This document shows positions 1-7,868 of a DNA stretch of 51,117 nt, in pieces. Numbering within the stretch: the first letter of the stretch is position 1; every line of letters begins with the position of its first letter. The translations under genes were made by a program, and so were the position numbers. Source of the stretch: Ardenticatenaceae bacterium (GTDB taxonomy: Bacteria; Chloroflexota; Anaerolineae; Promineifilales; Promineifilaceae); the NCBI GenBank assembly GCA_020634215.1, contig JACKCD010000041.1:1-51117 (forward strand), in the 5' to 3' direction. The notes beneath the pieces were generated by a model. It saw nothing but the letters and a program-made list of their open reading frames with translations, ran no database searches and was not told the origin of the DNA.

Positions 1-1137
1 GACCTCGATAAAGGGCGGCGACCCGGCGTGCAGGCCGACTACGAAGATTTGCTGCGCCTCACCCAAATTTGCCCCGTCATCCACTTTGGCCCCTGGGGAC
101 AAACCGAAATGCACGATGTCGGCGTAAACATTCGCCACCTGCACCGGCTCCACGCCGGGATTCGCCTCACCGACAAAGCGTTGATGGAAGCGGCGCACGG
201 CCGCATTATCACCAGCGACAACATCGAAATGGCGCAGATTTTGTTTGGCTCGCTCGATGGCGACCCAGTGATTGGGGACGTGGTCAACGTCAACAGCCCG
301 CTGCGCTACGATGACCGGATGCTGGGCGGTCTCATCACCTACGCCCGCGCCGGGCAAGTGACCTTTATCACCCCCTTCATCCTCGCCGGGGCGATGAGCC
401 CGGTGACGATGGCGGCGGCGATTGCCCAGCAAAACGCCGAGGCGCTGGCTGGCATTGCCCTGACGCAGTTGGTGCGCCCCGGTGCGCCCGTTATTTATGG
501 CGGTTTTACCACTAACACCGACCTTAAAAGCGGCAGCCCCGCCTTTGGCACGCCGGAGGGGGCGTGGGCGCTGCTGGTGGGGGGGCAGTTGGCGCGGTAT
601 TACAAGCTGCCCTATCGTAGCAGCGGCAGCCTGACCAATGCCAATATTCCCGATGCTCAGGCGGCCTATGAAACGGCGTGGACGATGTGGCCGGCCGTTC
701 TGGCCCACAGCAACCTGATGATGCACGCCATTGGCTGGTTGGAAAGCGGGTTGACGGCCTCGTTTGAGAAATTTGTCATTGATGCCGAAAATTTGGCGAT
801 GTTTGCCACCTTCCTCGAATCGTTCACCGTGTCGCCGGAAACGCTGGCCTTGGACATGATTGCCGAGGTTGGCCCTGGCGGTCATCATTTTGGCACCAGC
901 CACACCCAGGCACGGTACCGCGACGCTTTTTATCAGTCGGAAGTGGCAGAGCGGGCGGGGTTTGAGACGTGGCAAGGAGCAGGTGGGCAGGATGCGCTGC
1001 AACGCGCCAACGGCATTTGGAAAGCGTGGCTGAAGCAATATGAGCCGCCGCCGCTGGATGAAGCGGTTGCGGAAGCGTTGAGCGATTTTATTGCGCGGCG
1101 GGAGCGGGAGTTGGTGGGGGCGGATGTGTATGGGTAG
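1..1137 (+). CDS. Trimethylamine methyltransferase family protein (MttB-like, non-pyrrolysine), 5' truncated
   Basis: The reading frame is open from base 1 (LDKGRRPG... in frame 1), so the gene begins upstream of the window; an internal GTG at 28 is not a convincing start. The 378 visible residues match the COG5598 family of corrinoid-dependent methyltransferases, which move a methyl group from a quaternary or tertiary amine to a corrinoid protein. Recognisable stretches are GITSDNIEMAQ-like near residue 75 and YGGFTTNTDLKSGSPAFGTP near 170. No in-frame amber codon interrupts the visible part, so it is most likely the pyrrolysine-free type whose characterised members demethylate glycine betaine or related compounds; the substrate here is unknown. 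No corrinoid protein gene is visible downstream. It converges on the hydrolase gene across a hairpin. Confidence 0.85.
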   Translation, partial: DLDKGRRPGVQADYEDLLRLTQICPVIHFGPWGQTEMHDVGVNIRHLHRLHAGIRLTDKALMEAAHGRIITSDNIEMAQILFGSLDGDPVIGDVVNVNSPLRYDDRMLGGLITYARAGQVTFITPFILAGAMSPVTMAAAIAQQNAEALAGIALTQLVRPGAPVIYGGFTTNTDLKSGSPAFGTPEGAWALLVGGQLARYYKLPYRSSGSLTNANIPDAQAAYETAWTMWPAVLAHSNLMMHAIGWLESGLTASFEKFVIDAENLAMFATFLESFTVSPETLALDMIAEVGPGGHHFGTSHTQARYRDAFYQSEVAERAGFETWQGAGGQDALQRANGIWKAWLKQYEPPPLDEAVAEALSDFIARRERELVGADVYG

Positions 1138-1152
1138 GGAAGGTTTGTAGAG

Positions 1153-1218
1153 AGTGGAGGGTGGGGAGTGGGGTGTCAAAGTGTCCCACTCCCTACTCCT
1201 CACACCCTACTCCCCACT
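1153..1218. repeat. G/A-rich hairpin between convergent genes
   Basis: A G-rich arm (1153-1173, words GGGTGGGGAGTGGGG) is followed by a C-rich arm (1185-1218, CCCACTCCCTACTCC) that can pair with it. It lies just after the MttB-like stop and reaches into the last codons of the convergent hydrolase gene. This is the position expected of a bidirectional terminator, although there is no U-tract. It resembles the other word-repeat hairpins in this window in design, but with different words. Confidence 0.55.
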
Positions 1219-2034
1219 ATGGCACAAAGACTCCTCCACCCGATCTAGCCACTCATGCAACAGCAGGTTGAAAATAGCGGGTTGCTCTATGTGGGCGGCG
1301 TGGCCGGCGCGGTCGAGCACGGCGTAGGTGGCGCGGGGGTAGGTTTGGGCGAGGTTGGCGGCTTCGTCGCACCCCGTTACGGAGTCGTGTTTGCCGGTGA
1401 TGATGAGAACGGGTTTGTCGTAGGGGACGGGTAGGGTGTCTACGGGGAAGGTGAAGCTGTAGTTTTGGCTGATGCGGGTCATCATGTCGGGGTCAGCCTT
1501 TTGAAAGCCGGCCATGATTTCGCCCTGACGGTTGATGACGGCTTCTTCATGAACCACGACAAGGGAGGCAGCCATGTCGGCAAAGGGCTGTGGGTATTGG
1601 GCAAATTTGGCAGTTTCGCTGCCAAAGACGCGGTGTTGCGGCAATTTACGGCCGTTTGCGGCTCCCATAGCCGGAACAAGCAGCATCATGCCAGTAACCT
1701 GGGTCATCCGTTTGTGCAGGATGCCGCGTGCGATGTAGCCGCCGTAGGAAAAGCCGGTGAGAAGAAACGGCCGTTTTCCCCACATCTCGGCCACAAACGC
1801 CAGCAGCACAGCCACCACGTCATCATTGCCGTTAATCCAGCTTCCCCCTGTCGTTAGCCCCATTCCTGGTAGATCCACATAAACACGCTGCCACCCCGTG
1901 CGCTCACGGAAAACAGGTTCAAACGCTCCCATAGACGCTTCATGGTCGGTCGGCCGGCCGTGCAGCATCAGCACCGGCATCCCTTCGCCAATCACCTTGT
2001 AGTGCATGGATAAGTCGTCGAGTTGGAAATTCAT
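1207..2034 (-). CDS. Alpha/beta hydrolase fold protein
   Basis: A 275-residue protein with the classical alpha/beta hydrolase layout. It has an HGRP oxyanion-type loop at residues 25-28, a nucleophile elbow GFSYGG with Ser96, a likely acid Asp217 in GKHDS and a catalytic His245 in RAGHAAH. The length is typical for single-domain esterases and hydrolases of this fold. There is no signal peptide, so it should be cytoplasmic. The substrate cannot be told from the sequence. The palindrome AACGGCCGTT encodes the KRPF just before the nucleophile strand. It is monocistronic and divergent from the HxlR regulator 290 bp away, so that regulator could control it, but this is only positional inference. 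Confidence 0.85.
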   Translation of the reverse strand: MNFQLDDLSMHYKVIGEGMPVLMLHGRPTDHEASMGAFEPVFRERTGWQRVYVDLPGMGLTTGGSWINGNDDVVAVLLAFVAEMWGKRPFLLTGFSYGGYIARGILHKRMTQVTGMMLLVPAMGAANGRKLPQHRVFGSETAKFAQYPQPFADMAASLVVVHEEAVINRQGEIMAGFQKADPDMMTRISQNYSFTFPVDTLPVPYDKPVLIITGKHDSVTGCDEAANLAQTYPRATYAVLDRAGHAAHIEQPAIFNLLLHEWLDRVEESLCHSGE

Positions 2035-2053
2035 AGTCGCCTCTTCAGAGTGG

Positions 2054-2112
2054 GATTGGAGATTTGAGATTGGAGATTAGACGCTTTTTCAATCTCCAAT
2101 TTCTAATCTCCA
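2054..2112. repeat. GATTGGAGATT-type hairpin repeat
   Basis: Left arm carries GATTGGAGATTTGAGATTGG words and the right arm AATCTCCAATTTCTAATCTCC, separated by a short T-rich loop. This is one of at least six copies of the same hairpin family in the window (also 6305, 19511, 30226, 39470 and 42789). Unusually for the family it sits upstream of a gene start (hydrolase) in a divergent intergenic region. Confidence 0.7.
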
Positions 2113-2324
2113 AAAACAGCATCTTATAGTTGTCACGTATTCATTTTTCACCCTCCCCTAAGCCCTCCTCTGGTCGTAAGGAGGGCTTTGGAGGGGGAAT
2201 TGAGTAGCGAAGTGACTCGCTACAAGTTAGTATAATCGCTATATAAAATTAAAGCAATAAGAATTCTTTTGTTTCTATTTGCTGCGAAATTGAACCCAAG
2301 CGGAAAGCGACGTATACTTCTGGC

Positions 2325-2996
2325 ATGGGTAAACGGCAATATAACCAGGTGTGTGCTTTGGCGGTGGCGTTGGATGTGATTGGCGAGCGGTGGACGCTGA
2401 TGATCATTCGGGAACTGCTGTTTGGGGCGCGGCGCTACAGCGATATTTTACGCGGGACACCGGGGCTGGGAACCAATTTGCTGGCGCAGCGGCTGAAGGA
2501 GTTGGAAGCGGCGGGGCTGATTGAGCAAAACAAGCTCCCCCCTCCGGCTGCTTCTTCGGTTTATGAGTTAACGGCCTATGGCCGCGAAGCCTTAACGCCA
2601 ATTATCCGGGCTATGACTAATATGGGGGTGGATTATTTGCAATACCCGCCTGAGGCGGATCAATTTGTGCCTGCCTCTTCGACGATGGGGGCGTTGAGCA
2701 AGTTTTTCCGGCGGGAGCGGGCGGCAGGGCTTTCTGGCTCGGCGGAGTTCCAAACGGGGGCGGATGTGTTCCACTGTGCGATTGAGAATGGGGAGATGGT
2801 GGAGCTAGGGTTTGGGGCGTTGCCGTCGGCGGATTTGGTGCTGCGGGCAGAAACGGCCGTTTTTATGGGTCTCATCGTCGGTTACATCACCGTAGCCGAC
2901 GTGCTGGAACGGCGCGAACTGCGGCTGCGGCGTGGCAGCGTGGCGCAGCTTGCTGCCTTTTTTGACAAATTTGAAGGCAGTTATGATCAGCTATAA
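2325..2996 (+). CDS. HxlR-family winged-helix regulator with C-terminal extension
   Basis: Residues about 8-100 form an HxlR-type winged helix: CALAVALDVIGERWTLMIIREL with Cys10 at the place where redox-sensing family members keep a conserved cysteine, followed by FGARRYSDI and LAQRLKELEAAGLIEQ. The protein is 223 residues, roughly twice a plain HxlR regulator. The remaining ~110 residues look like an extra alpha/beta domain, possibly SCP2-like, as seen in other long HxlR proteins; this domain call is tentative. The start ATG at 2325 has only a weak purine-rich ribosome site (GGAAAGCG). Likely role: DNA-binding repressor or activator responding to a ligand or to oxidative stress. It is divergent from the hydrolase. 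Confidence 0.8.
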   Translation: MGKRQYNQVCALAVALDVIGERWTLMIIRELLFGARRYSDILRGTPGLGTNLLAQRLKELEAAGLIEQNKLPPPAASSVYELTAYGREALTPIIRAMTNMGVDYLQYPPEADQFVPASSTMGALSKFFRRERAAGLSGSAEFQTGADVFHCAIENGEMVELGFGALPSADLVLRAETAVFMGLIVGYITVADVLERRELRLRRGSVAQLAAFFDKFEGSYDQL

Positions 2997-3044
2997 AGAG
3001 TTATGGTAGGTCGTGGGAAAAACGGGATCGTGGTCTTTTCGTGT

Positions 3045-3050
3045 TATACT
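3045..3050 (+). promoter_or_regulatory. Possible -10 box for hicAB
   Basis: TATACT lies about 50 bp before the hicA start, with a strong GGAGGGG ribosome site (3083-3090) between. The -35 region is poor, so this is a suggestion only. Toxin-antitoxin promoters of this kind are normally autoregulated. Confidence 0.35.
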
Positions 3051-3100
3051 AAATTACAAAACCACACGGGCAATTGTACGACGAGGAGGGGAAACGAAAA

Positions 3101-3301
3101 ATGCCCAGAAAAATTAGAGAACTGGTGCGCGATCTGCGAAAGGCTGGCTTTTATGAAATTGTAGGTGGCAAGGGATCACATCGTAAATTTGCGCATAAAG
3201 ATTATGCTGGTGTTGTCACTATAAGCGGCAAAGAGGGCGATGATGCCAAAAGATATCAAGAAAGGCAGGTTCAAGAGGCCGTTGAGAGCGTAAAATCATG
3301 A
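3101..3301 (+). CDS. hicA: HicA-like mRNA interferase toxin
   Basis: A 66-residue basic protein with the HicA double-stranded RNA-binding fold: an N-terminal helix (KIRELVRDLRKAGF), then GGKGSHRKF with the catalytic His27 in the GSH motif. Family members cleave mRNA and stall translation. ATG 3101 is preferred over an upstream alternative at 3074 because GAGGAGGGG lies about 10 bp before it and the family usually starts with this short helix. The stop TGA overlaps the ATG of the next gene (ATGA), the tight coupling usual for hicAB. Confidence 0.85.
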   Translation: MPRKIRELVRDLRKAGFYEIVGGKGSHRKFAHKDYAGVVTISGKEGDDAKRYQERQVQEAVESVKS

Positions 3302-3519
3302 ACGAAATTGACTTGTATCATAAATGGGTTGAGTGGAGTGAAGAAGATCAGGTCTATATTGGCAAATGCCCTGATTTGATTACAGGCATTCATGGAGATG
3401 ATCCAGTGCAACTTTACCGCGACTTATGTGATGTTTTGACAGAGGTGGTGCATCACTTTAGACAAGAAGGGCGGACACTGCCTAAGCCACGGGTGCGGCC
3501 AATGCAGGAAGTCTTGTAG
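3298..3519 (+). CDS. hicB: HicB-like antitoxin (short form)
   Basis: A 73-residue acidic protein with the HicB partial RNase H fold: a KWVEWSEEDQVYIGKCPDL beta region followed by a helix with YRDLCDVLTEVVHHF. HicB binds HicA and blocks its active site. Most HicB proteins carry a C-terminal ribbon-helix-helix or helix-turn-helix DNA-binding part; here the chain stops soon after the helix, so autoregulation would need another factor or a different surface. Translationally coupled to hicA by a 4-bp overlap. GC content of the pair is lower than that of the neighbours, consistent with mobility. Confidence 0.8.
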   Translation: MNEIDLYHKWVEWSEEDQVYIGKCPDLITGIHGDDPVQLYRDLCDVLTEVVHHFRQEGRTLPKPRVRPMQEVL

Positions 3520-3546
3520 CTTATGAATTATCTCCCATAAATAGTG

Positions 3547-5622
3547 TTAGGGAGCAGTAACGGTGATTTCAGTGAGGAGAGCGGCGGGGGAAACGGCCGT
3601 TTCTCCCGTAGTCGTCACAATTGGCACCCCCACAATATCCGGCCAGGTGTAAAAACCCGTCGTTAGCTGGTAGCTACCGGGCGGCGTGTTGGCGGCAATC
3701 GCCAGCTTGATGCGATCTACCAGCATATCCCCCTCCCGCCACAAAACCGTTTTTGTCCACCCATGACACGGCTCGCTGTCGCGCTGCGCCCAAATTAGGT
3801 TGTCCGTTTCCGGCATCGGTTCACCCAGCAGGTGGACATAGGCGGTGTAATTGGGTATCGTGTCGCTAAGTGCCTGGTAATAAAACGTGATGGCTAACTC
3901 GTCACCCGGCATCACCTCTGTTTTGTCCAGATCAAACCCAAATAAACGAATCTCGTTGTTCCAATTGATGTCGCTTGGCCGGGCTGGGGCAAGCTGTGGC
4001 GTGGCCCCGGCGGGAACGCGGTAGGCGATATAGTAGGGATAGGGGCGGTTGGGGTGCGGCAGCGCGGCGGTGATGGTGCCTTGGGGGAAGGTTTTGTTCA
4101 AGGTATCGAGGCTGTCTTCGCCTCTGCCGGGGGCGATGACATAGGTGGCGGGAAGCTGCTGCGGGTAAAGCAGGCAGAAGTAGCCATTGTAGGGGCGGAT
4201 GTTGGGGTGTAGTTGGGAATGAAGCTGGATGCTGGGGTGGGCGGGGTCAAATGGCGACAGCATGACGGTTTCACTGCGGGGCAACTGCCCAATCAATTGC
4301 CCAACCTTGACCTCGTGTTCCTGAAACAAAACGGGCAGATCTGGGTTTTGTGCCCAGATAAGAAAGTAGTCACGGTAGGTAATGATGCCGGTGATAAGTA
4401 AAACAAGGCTGATCACGCCGACCCAACCGGCAGCTAACCGGCGGCGAGAGCGGTGGCTCAAGATATGTAGCGGCAGCAGCAGGCCGCAACTGGTGAGCAG
4501 CATCACGGTTGGCAGGGTGCCGATGCCCCGTTTGGCGGCCGAGCCTTGCCCGGCGAAAATGGCTGGCAGCAGCATGATGACAAGCCACAGCAGCAGAAAC
4601 AGGTAGGGGGATTGTCGGATGCGATAAACGGCCGTTCCCACACCCAGCACAAAAAAGATGGACAAAATTAGGTTTAGCGACGGCCGTTTGGGGAGCGACA
4701 CCAGCGGGTCGGGGTGGCCTTCGCTGGTAAACATGCGGATCGCTTGCTGGGCTTGTTGCAAAACGGCCGTTACTTGCTCCCGTGTTGAAGTGGCGGTCTT
4801 GGTCACCAAAACCTGGCTGGTGCGAAAACCATATAAGCCAGGGTGCTGCCAGGCATAGTAGCCCAAGGGCGCAAAGACAAGCAGTGCTGTGATGAGGATG
4901 ACGGCGGCGTATTTGGGGGAAAACGGCCGTTTTCCCCGAAAATACAGATAGACCAACCAGACTAGCACCAGCAGCGGCAGCGCCAAAGCCGCCTGATAAG
5001 TATAGAAACTTAGCCCCAACCAGAAACCAGCCTTGGCGCACGAGCCAATCCCCGGTTTTTGCTGGCAGCGCCACAGCGAAGCCACCACCAGTGCCGCAAA
5101 AAGCGGCACCAACACCGCCCGCACCCCAAATCGGCTCCAATTCAGGTGCCAATAGGAGAGTGCCATCAGCCAGCTTGCCAGCAAAGGAGTATAGCGGGCA
5201 GTAATGGTGTTTGCCGGGGCAAACAGCCGCTTGCCAGCCAAATAGGTGGCTGGGATAGTGACCATGCCCACAAACGCCGCCGCCAAATGGATGCCAAACG
5301 TGCCTGCCCCCAAAAAAGCATAAAGCCCGGCCACCAAGTAACTAAAAAGCACTTCGCGGCCAAAGTTGTTGTCCAGATAAATGGGCCACGCGCCCTGCAG
5401 AATGTGCAGGGCATCAATACCGTAAAAAGCGGGATCATAGCTATCGCCCGGCGGCAGTGCAGCGAGCCGGTAAAAACGCAGCGTTGCGCCCAACAGCATG
5501 GCTGCAACAAGCAGCCACCGCTCCTGAGCAGTTGAAACGATGAATTTGTGGTGTGAAGCGGGCTGTCGTGGCGAAGGCGATTGGCTGGACGCTAAAAAGC
5601 GAATCGTGTGTAAGCCTTTCAT
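3547..5622 (-). CDS. GT39/ArnT-like membrane glycosyltransferase
   Basis: A 691-residue integral membrane protein with around eleven hydrophobic segments in the first ~430 residues and a soluble C-terminal domain of about 200 residues. The first extracytoplasmic loop holds GDSYDPAFYGIDALHI; acidic residues in this loop are the catalytic signature of GT-C enzymes that use polyprenyl-phosphate sugars. The pattern FSYLVAGLYAFLGAGTFGIHL is typical of the PMT_2/GT39 group in Chloroflexota. Donor and acceptor are unknown. The start is uncertain: the ~25 residues before HHKFIVSTAQERW are polar and a later start is possible. It stands alone, convergent with hicB, with five palindrome copies in the gene. 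Confidence 0.8.
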   Translation of the reverse strand: MKGLHTIRFLASSQSPSPRQPASHHKFIVSTAQERWLLVAAMLLGATLRFYRLAALPPGDSYDPAFYGIDALHILQGAWPIYLDNNFGREVLFSYLVAGLYAFLGAGTFGIHLAAAFVGMVTIPATYLAGKRLFAPANTITARYTPLLASWLMALSYWHLNWSRFGVRAVLVPLFAALVVASLWRCQQKPGIGSCAKAGFWLGLSFYTYQAALALPLLVLVWLVYLYFRGKRPFSPKYAAVILITALLVFAPLGYYAWQHPGLYGFRTSQVLVTKTATSTREQVTAVLQQAQQAIRMFTSEGHPDPLVSLPKRPSLNLILSIFFVLGVGTAVYRIRQSPYLFLLLWLVIMLLPAIFAGQGSAAKRGIGTLPTVMLLTSCGLLLPLHILSHRSRRRLAAGWVGVISLVLLITGIITYRDYFLIWAQNPDLPVLFQEHEVKVGQLIGQLPRSETVMLSPFDPAHPSIQLHSQLHPNIRPYNGYFCLLYPQQLPATYVIAPGRGEDSLDTLNKTFPQGTITAALPHPNRPYPYYIAYRVPAGATPQLAPARPSDINWNNEIRLFGFDLDKTEVMPGDELAITFYYQALSDTIPNYTAYVHLLGEPMPETDNLIWAQRDSEPCHGWTKTVLWREGDMLVDRIKLAIAANTPPGSYQLTTGFYTWPDIVGVPIVTTTGETAVSPAALLTEITVTAP

Positions 5623-5990
5623 GAGATAGGTGACTGCTTTTCATGAGGATGTGTGCCGCAGTGGTTGTGTCCAATGACATGCTCACGAATTCATCTCGTT
5701 GGTGGTGCTGGCTTAGAAAGTGGCACAATGGGATAATTTAAGAGCCAACAAATGTTAAAACCTGGATGTTATGCACTGATATTGGTGACTTTTTTGTTCT
5801 AAGTTTAACCTATAAGAGATTTATAAGGGTCTTGATAGTAAAAATATGGTGACTATTTTACACCTACCCTAGCTTTGTGACAAAACACACAAATTGGGTA
5901 CCAAGTGGCTGAATTTGGTTCACATAGGCACTGTTGGTATGATAGTTTGGCTTTGTGAAGTAGGAAGCGGGTGTTAGAAAGGATTGGTTT
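5623..5990. other. 368-bp AT-rich divergent intergenic region
   Basis: No gene is apparent on either strand. The region is clearly more AT-rich than its surroundings and separates two divergent genes, so it should hold both promoters. A promoter candidate for the rightward gene is listed separately. It holds no copy of AACGGCCGTT. Confidence 0.5.
5915..5943 (+). promoter_or_regulatory. Sigma70-like promoter with shared 13-mer
   Basis: TTGGTT (5915-5920) and TATGAT (5938-5943) are spaced by 17 bp, about 48 bp before the GNAT start. The 13-mer TTCACATAGGCAC... is seen here on the plus strand as 5919-5931 and again at 25876-25888 upstream of another plus-strand gene, so it may be a binding site rather than part of the core promoter. 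Confidence 0.45.
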
Positions 5991-6314
5991 ATGCCGCATC
6001 AATTAGAAACAGAGCGATTAATTTTACGGCCGTTTACCCCCGACGATATTCCCGCCGCCTATCCCCTTGTCGAATTGTACTATAAGCTGGGGCGTGCCTA
6101 CTGGGGGCAAGGGTATGCTTTTGAAGCGGCCGTTGCCCTGCGCCACTTTGCCTTTGAAGACATGCGACTGCACCGCATTGTTACTATTGCCGATGCCGCT
6201 AACGGCCGTTCGCTGGCACTCATGCGTCGGTTAGGCATGACGCTGGAACCTGCGCCTCCTAGTTGGGCAGGGGAAATGATGGGGACGGTGGTGAATCCAA
6301 AAATGAGAGATTAG
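5991..6314 (+). pseudogene. GNAT acetyltransferase (RimJ/RimL-like) with internal in-frame deletion
   Basis: The 107-residue product begins with the RimJ/RimL N-terminus (ETERLILRPFTPDDIPAAYPL) and then jumps straight to the C-terminal half (GRAYWGQGYAFEAAVALRHFAFEDM, then NGRSLALMRRLGM). Full-length family members have about 170-180 residues, so some 60-70 residues of the central sheet are missing, with the frame kept. The acetyl-CoA loop (RxxxGxG/A-like, here GRAYWGQGY) is still present. It probably arose by deletion and is unlikely to fold as a normal GNAT, so I list it as a pseudogene, although it could still be translated. Its last codons run into a GATTGGAGATT hairpin. Confidence 0.6.
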
Positions 6315-6368
6315 AGATTGGAGATTGGTGCATACAAACCAATCTCCAATCTCTAGTCTCCAATCTCT
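6305..6368. repeat. GATTGGAGATT-type hairpin repeat
   Basis: Left arm GAGATTAGAGATTGGAGATTGG (split over 6305-6328) and right arm CCAATCTCCAATCTC (6338 onward) pair almost completely. The repeat supplies the stop of the GNAT remnant and reaches to within 5 bp of the creatininase start. An upstream in-frame start for the creatininase at 6325 would translate the repeat itself and is therefore rejected. Confidence 0.75.
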
Positions 6369-6372
6369 ATCA

Positions 6373-7497
6373 ATGACACAATTTTTCTCCTATGAACACC
6401 TAACCTGGCCCGATGTCACCGCCTTGTCCCGCGACACGCCGCTGGTTTTGCCGCTGGGCGGTGGCTATGAGTTGGCAAAAGTGGCCGAGGGGCTGGGTAA
6501 TCCGCCGCAAATTGGGCTGCTGCCGCCGCTGCCGTTTGGCTGGCGAGGCAGTGGGCTGGCGGTGGCGGAGACGCTGCTGGGGCAAATGGTTGCTAATTTG
6601 CTTGATGGCCTGCGCGACGATGGCTTCACGCGGGTGTTGGCTCTGACGCCGCAGGGGGTTGATTTGGGTCTAGGGGCGGCGCGGATGGCGCTGCCGCACC
6701 ACAGCCAATTTCTCCCCGCGCCACGGCTGCCGGCCGACCACGACCGCGATAAAGCGGTGGTTATTCCCATCGGCCACACCGAGCAGCACGGCTACCACCT
6801 GCCGCTGTCGGTGGATACCGAAATTATTGGGGCGATTGGGGAACAAACGGCCGTTTCTGCCCCTCATCTCGCCACTTGCCTGCCCGTTTTTCCCTACGGC
6901 GTTAGCACCCACCGCGCCAGCTTTGCCGGGACGCTCAACTGCGGTGGCCGCGCCTTTGAAGATTTTTGGCTGGCGGTGGTGGACGTGCTGGCTGGGCGCG
7001 GTTTTGACAAGCTGTATCTGATTAGCGGCCACGGCGGTAGCTGCTCCTTTCTGGTCAACGTGGTCAAATACGCGGGCGAACGCCATCGCCGCATTTTTTG
7101 CGCCACCACCTGGCTCCACAGTTCCGGCCACATTGCCATGCCAGTGGTGCAGCAAACGCGCCTTTCGCCACGCGGCGGCATGGGTCACGCCGGGGAGCTG
7201 GAAACGGCGATGATGCTGCATTTGCGCCCCGATTTGGTGCAGATGGCGAAGGTGGTAGATGAAACGGATTTTGTCAGTACCGAAAGCTACTACATGGATT
7301 GGGTGGAAGGCGGAGCCTTGGTGGCGAACCCGCCCTGGGAAGACGACACGGCCACGGGGTCGTATGGGGCGGGGAGTGTGGCAACGGCCGTTAACGGGAA
7401 GCTGTGGCTGGAAACGGCCGTTTTAGAAAAAGTAGCCCACGTCCAGGAAATTCACGAACAGCAGCAGCGGCGCGAGGCGCGACGGATGGGCAGATAG
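6373..7497 (+). CDS. Creatininase-family amidohydrolase with degenerate N-terminal half-domain
   Basis: The C-terminal ~250 residues are a standard creatininase domain: metal ligands in GHTEQHGYHLPLSVDTE (Glu137, His142 and Asp148 region), FPYGVSTHRASFAGTL, the SGHGG loop and GHAGELETAMML. Such enzymes hydrolyse cyclic amides such as creatinine or formamidopyrimidine intermediates; the substrate here is unknown. Residues 1-120 look like a second, degraded copy of the first half of the same fold (PLVLPLGGGYE, PPLPFGWRGSG, LLDGLRDDGFTRVLALTPQG) without the metal ligands. The total of 374 residues against the usual 240-270 supports this. Start ATG 6373 was chosen because upstream codons are repeat DNA. 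Followed after 9 bp by the DUF1304 gene. Confidence 0.8.
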   Translation: MTQFFSYEHLTWPDVTALSRDTPLVLPLGGGYELAKVAEGLGNPPQIGLLPPLPFGWRGSGLAVAETLLGQMVANLLDGLRDDGFTRVLALTPQGVDLGLGAARMALPHHSQFLPAPRLPADHDRDKAVVIPIGHTEQHGYHLPLSVDTEIIGAIGEQTAVSAPHLATCLPVFPYGVSTHRASFAGTLNCGGRAFEDFWLAVVDVLAGRGFDKLYLISGHGGSCSFLVNVVKYAGERHRRIFCATTWLHSSGHIAMPVVQQTRLSPRGGMGHAGELETAMMLHLRPDLVQMAKVVDETDFVSTESYYMDWVEGGALVANPPWEDDTATGSYGAGSVATAVNGKLWLETAVLEKVAHVQEIHEQQQRREARRMGR

Positions 7498-7506
7498 TAA
7501 GGAGAC

Positions 7507-7866
7507 ATGATGCAAATTGTTTCAACGATTTTAATTGCCGTTGTGGCACTGGAACACCTTTATATTTTGGTGATGGAAATGTTTTTGTGGACAACGCCCC
7601 GCGTGCGGCGCATTTTTGGCACAACCAAGGATCTGGCAGAACAGACAAAAGTGTTGGCGGCCAATCAGGGGCTTTACAACGGCTTCCTGGCGGCAGGCTT
7701 ATTGTATGGGCTGGTGACGGGAAATTTTGTCTTCAAATGGTTTTTCCTTCTCTGCGTCATCGTTGCGGCCGTTTACGGCGGTCTTAGCACCGGCAAGCCG
7801 CGCATTATGATCGTACAAGGGTTGCCGGCCGTATTGGCACTGCTGGCACTGCTCATTCTGGGGTAA
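7507..7866 (+). CDS. DUF1304 family membrane protein
   Basis: A 119-residue hydrophobic protein with four predicted membrane helices. The N-terminal signature ALEHLYILVMEMFLW and NQGLYNGFLAAGL in the middle are diagnostic for DUF1304 (COG3759), whose function is not known. It starts 9 bp after the creatininase stop with an AAGGAGAC ribosome site and ends 2 bp before the methyltransferase ATG, so the three genes are probably one transcript. Length is normal for the family. Confidence 0.85.
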   Translation: MMQIVSTILIAVVALEHLYILVMEMFLWTTPRVRRIFGTTKDLAEQTKVLAANQGLYNGFLAAGLLYGLVTGNFVFKWFFLLCVIVAAVYGGLSTGKPRIMIVQGLPAVLALLALLILG

Positions 7867-7868
7867 CA

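Noticed and set aside
6325..6372. Longer N-terminus for the creatininase (MVHTNQSPISSLQSLS)
   Set aside because: These codons are the right arm of a repeat hairpin and have no ribosome site; ATG 6373 fits the domain.
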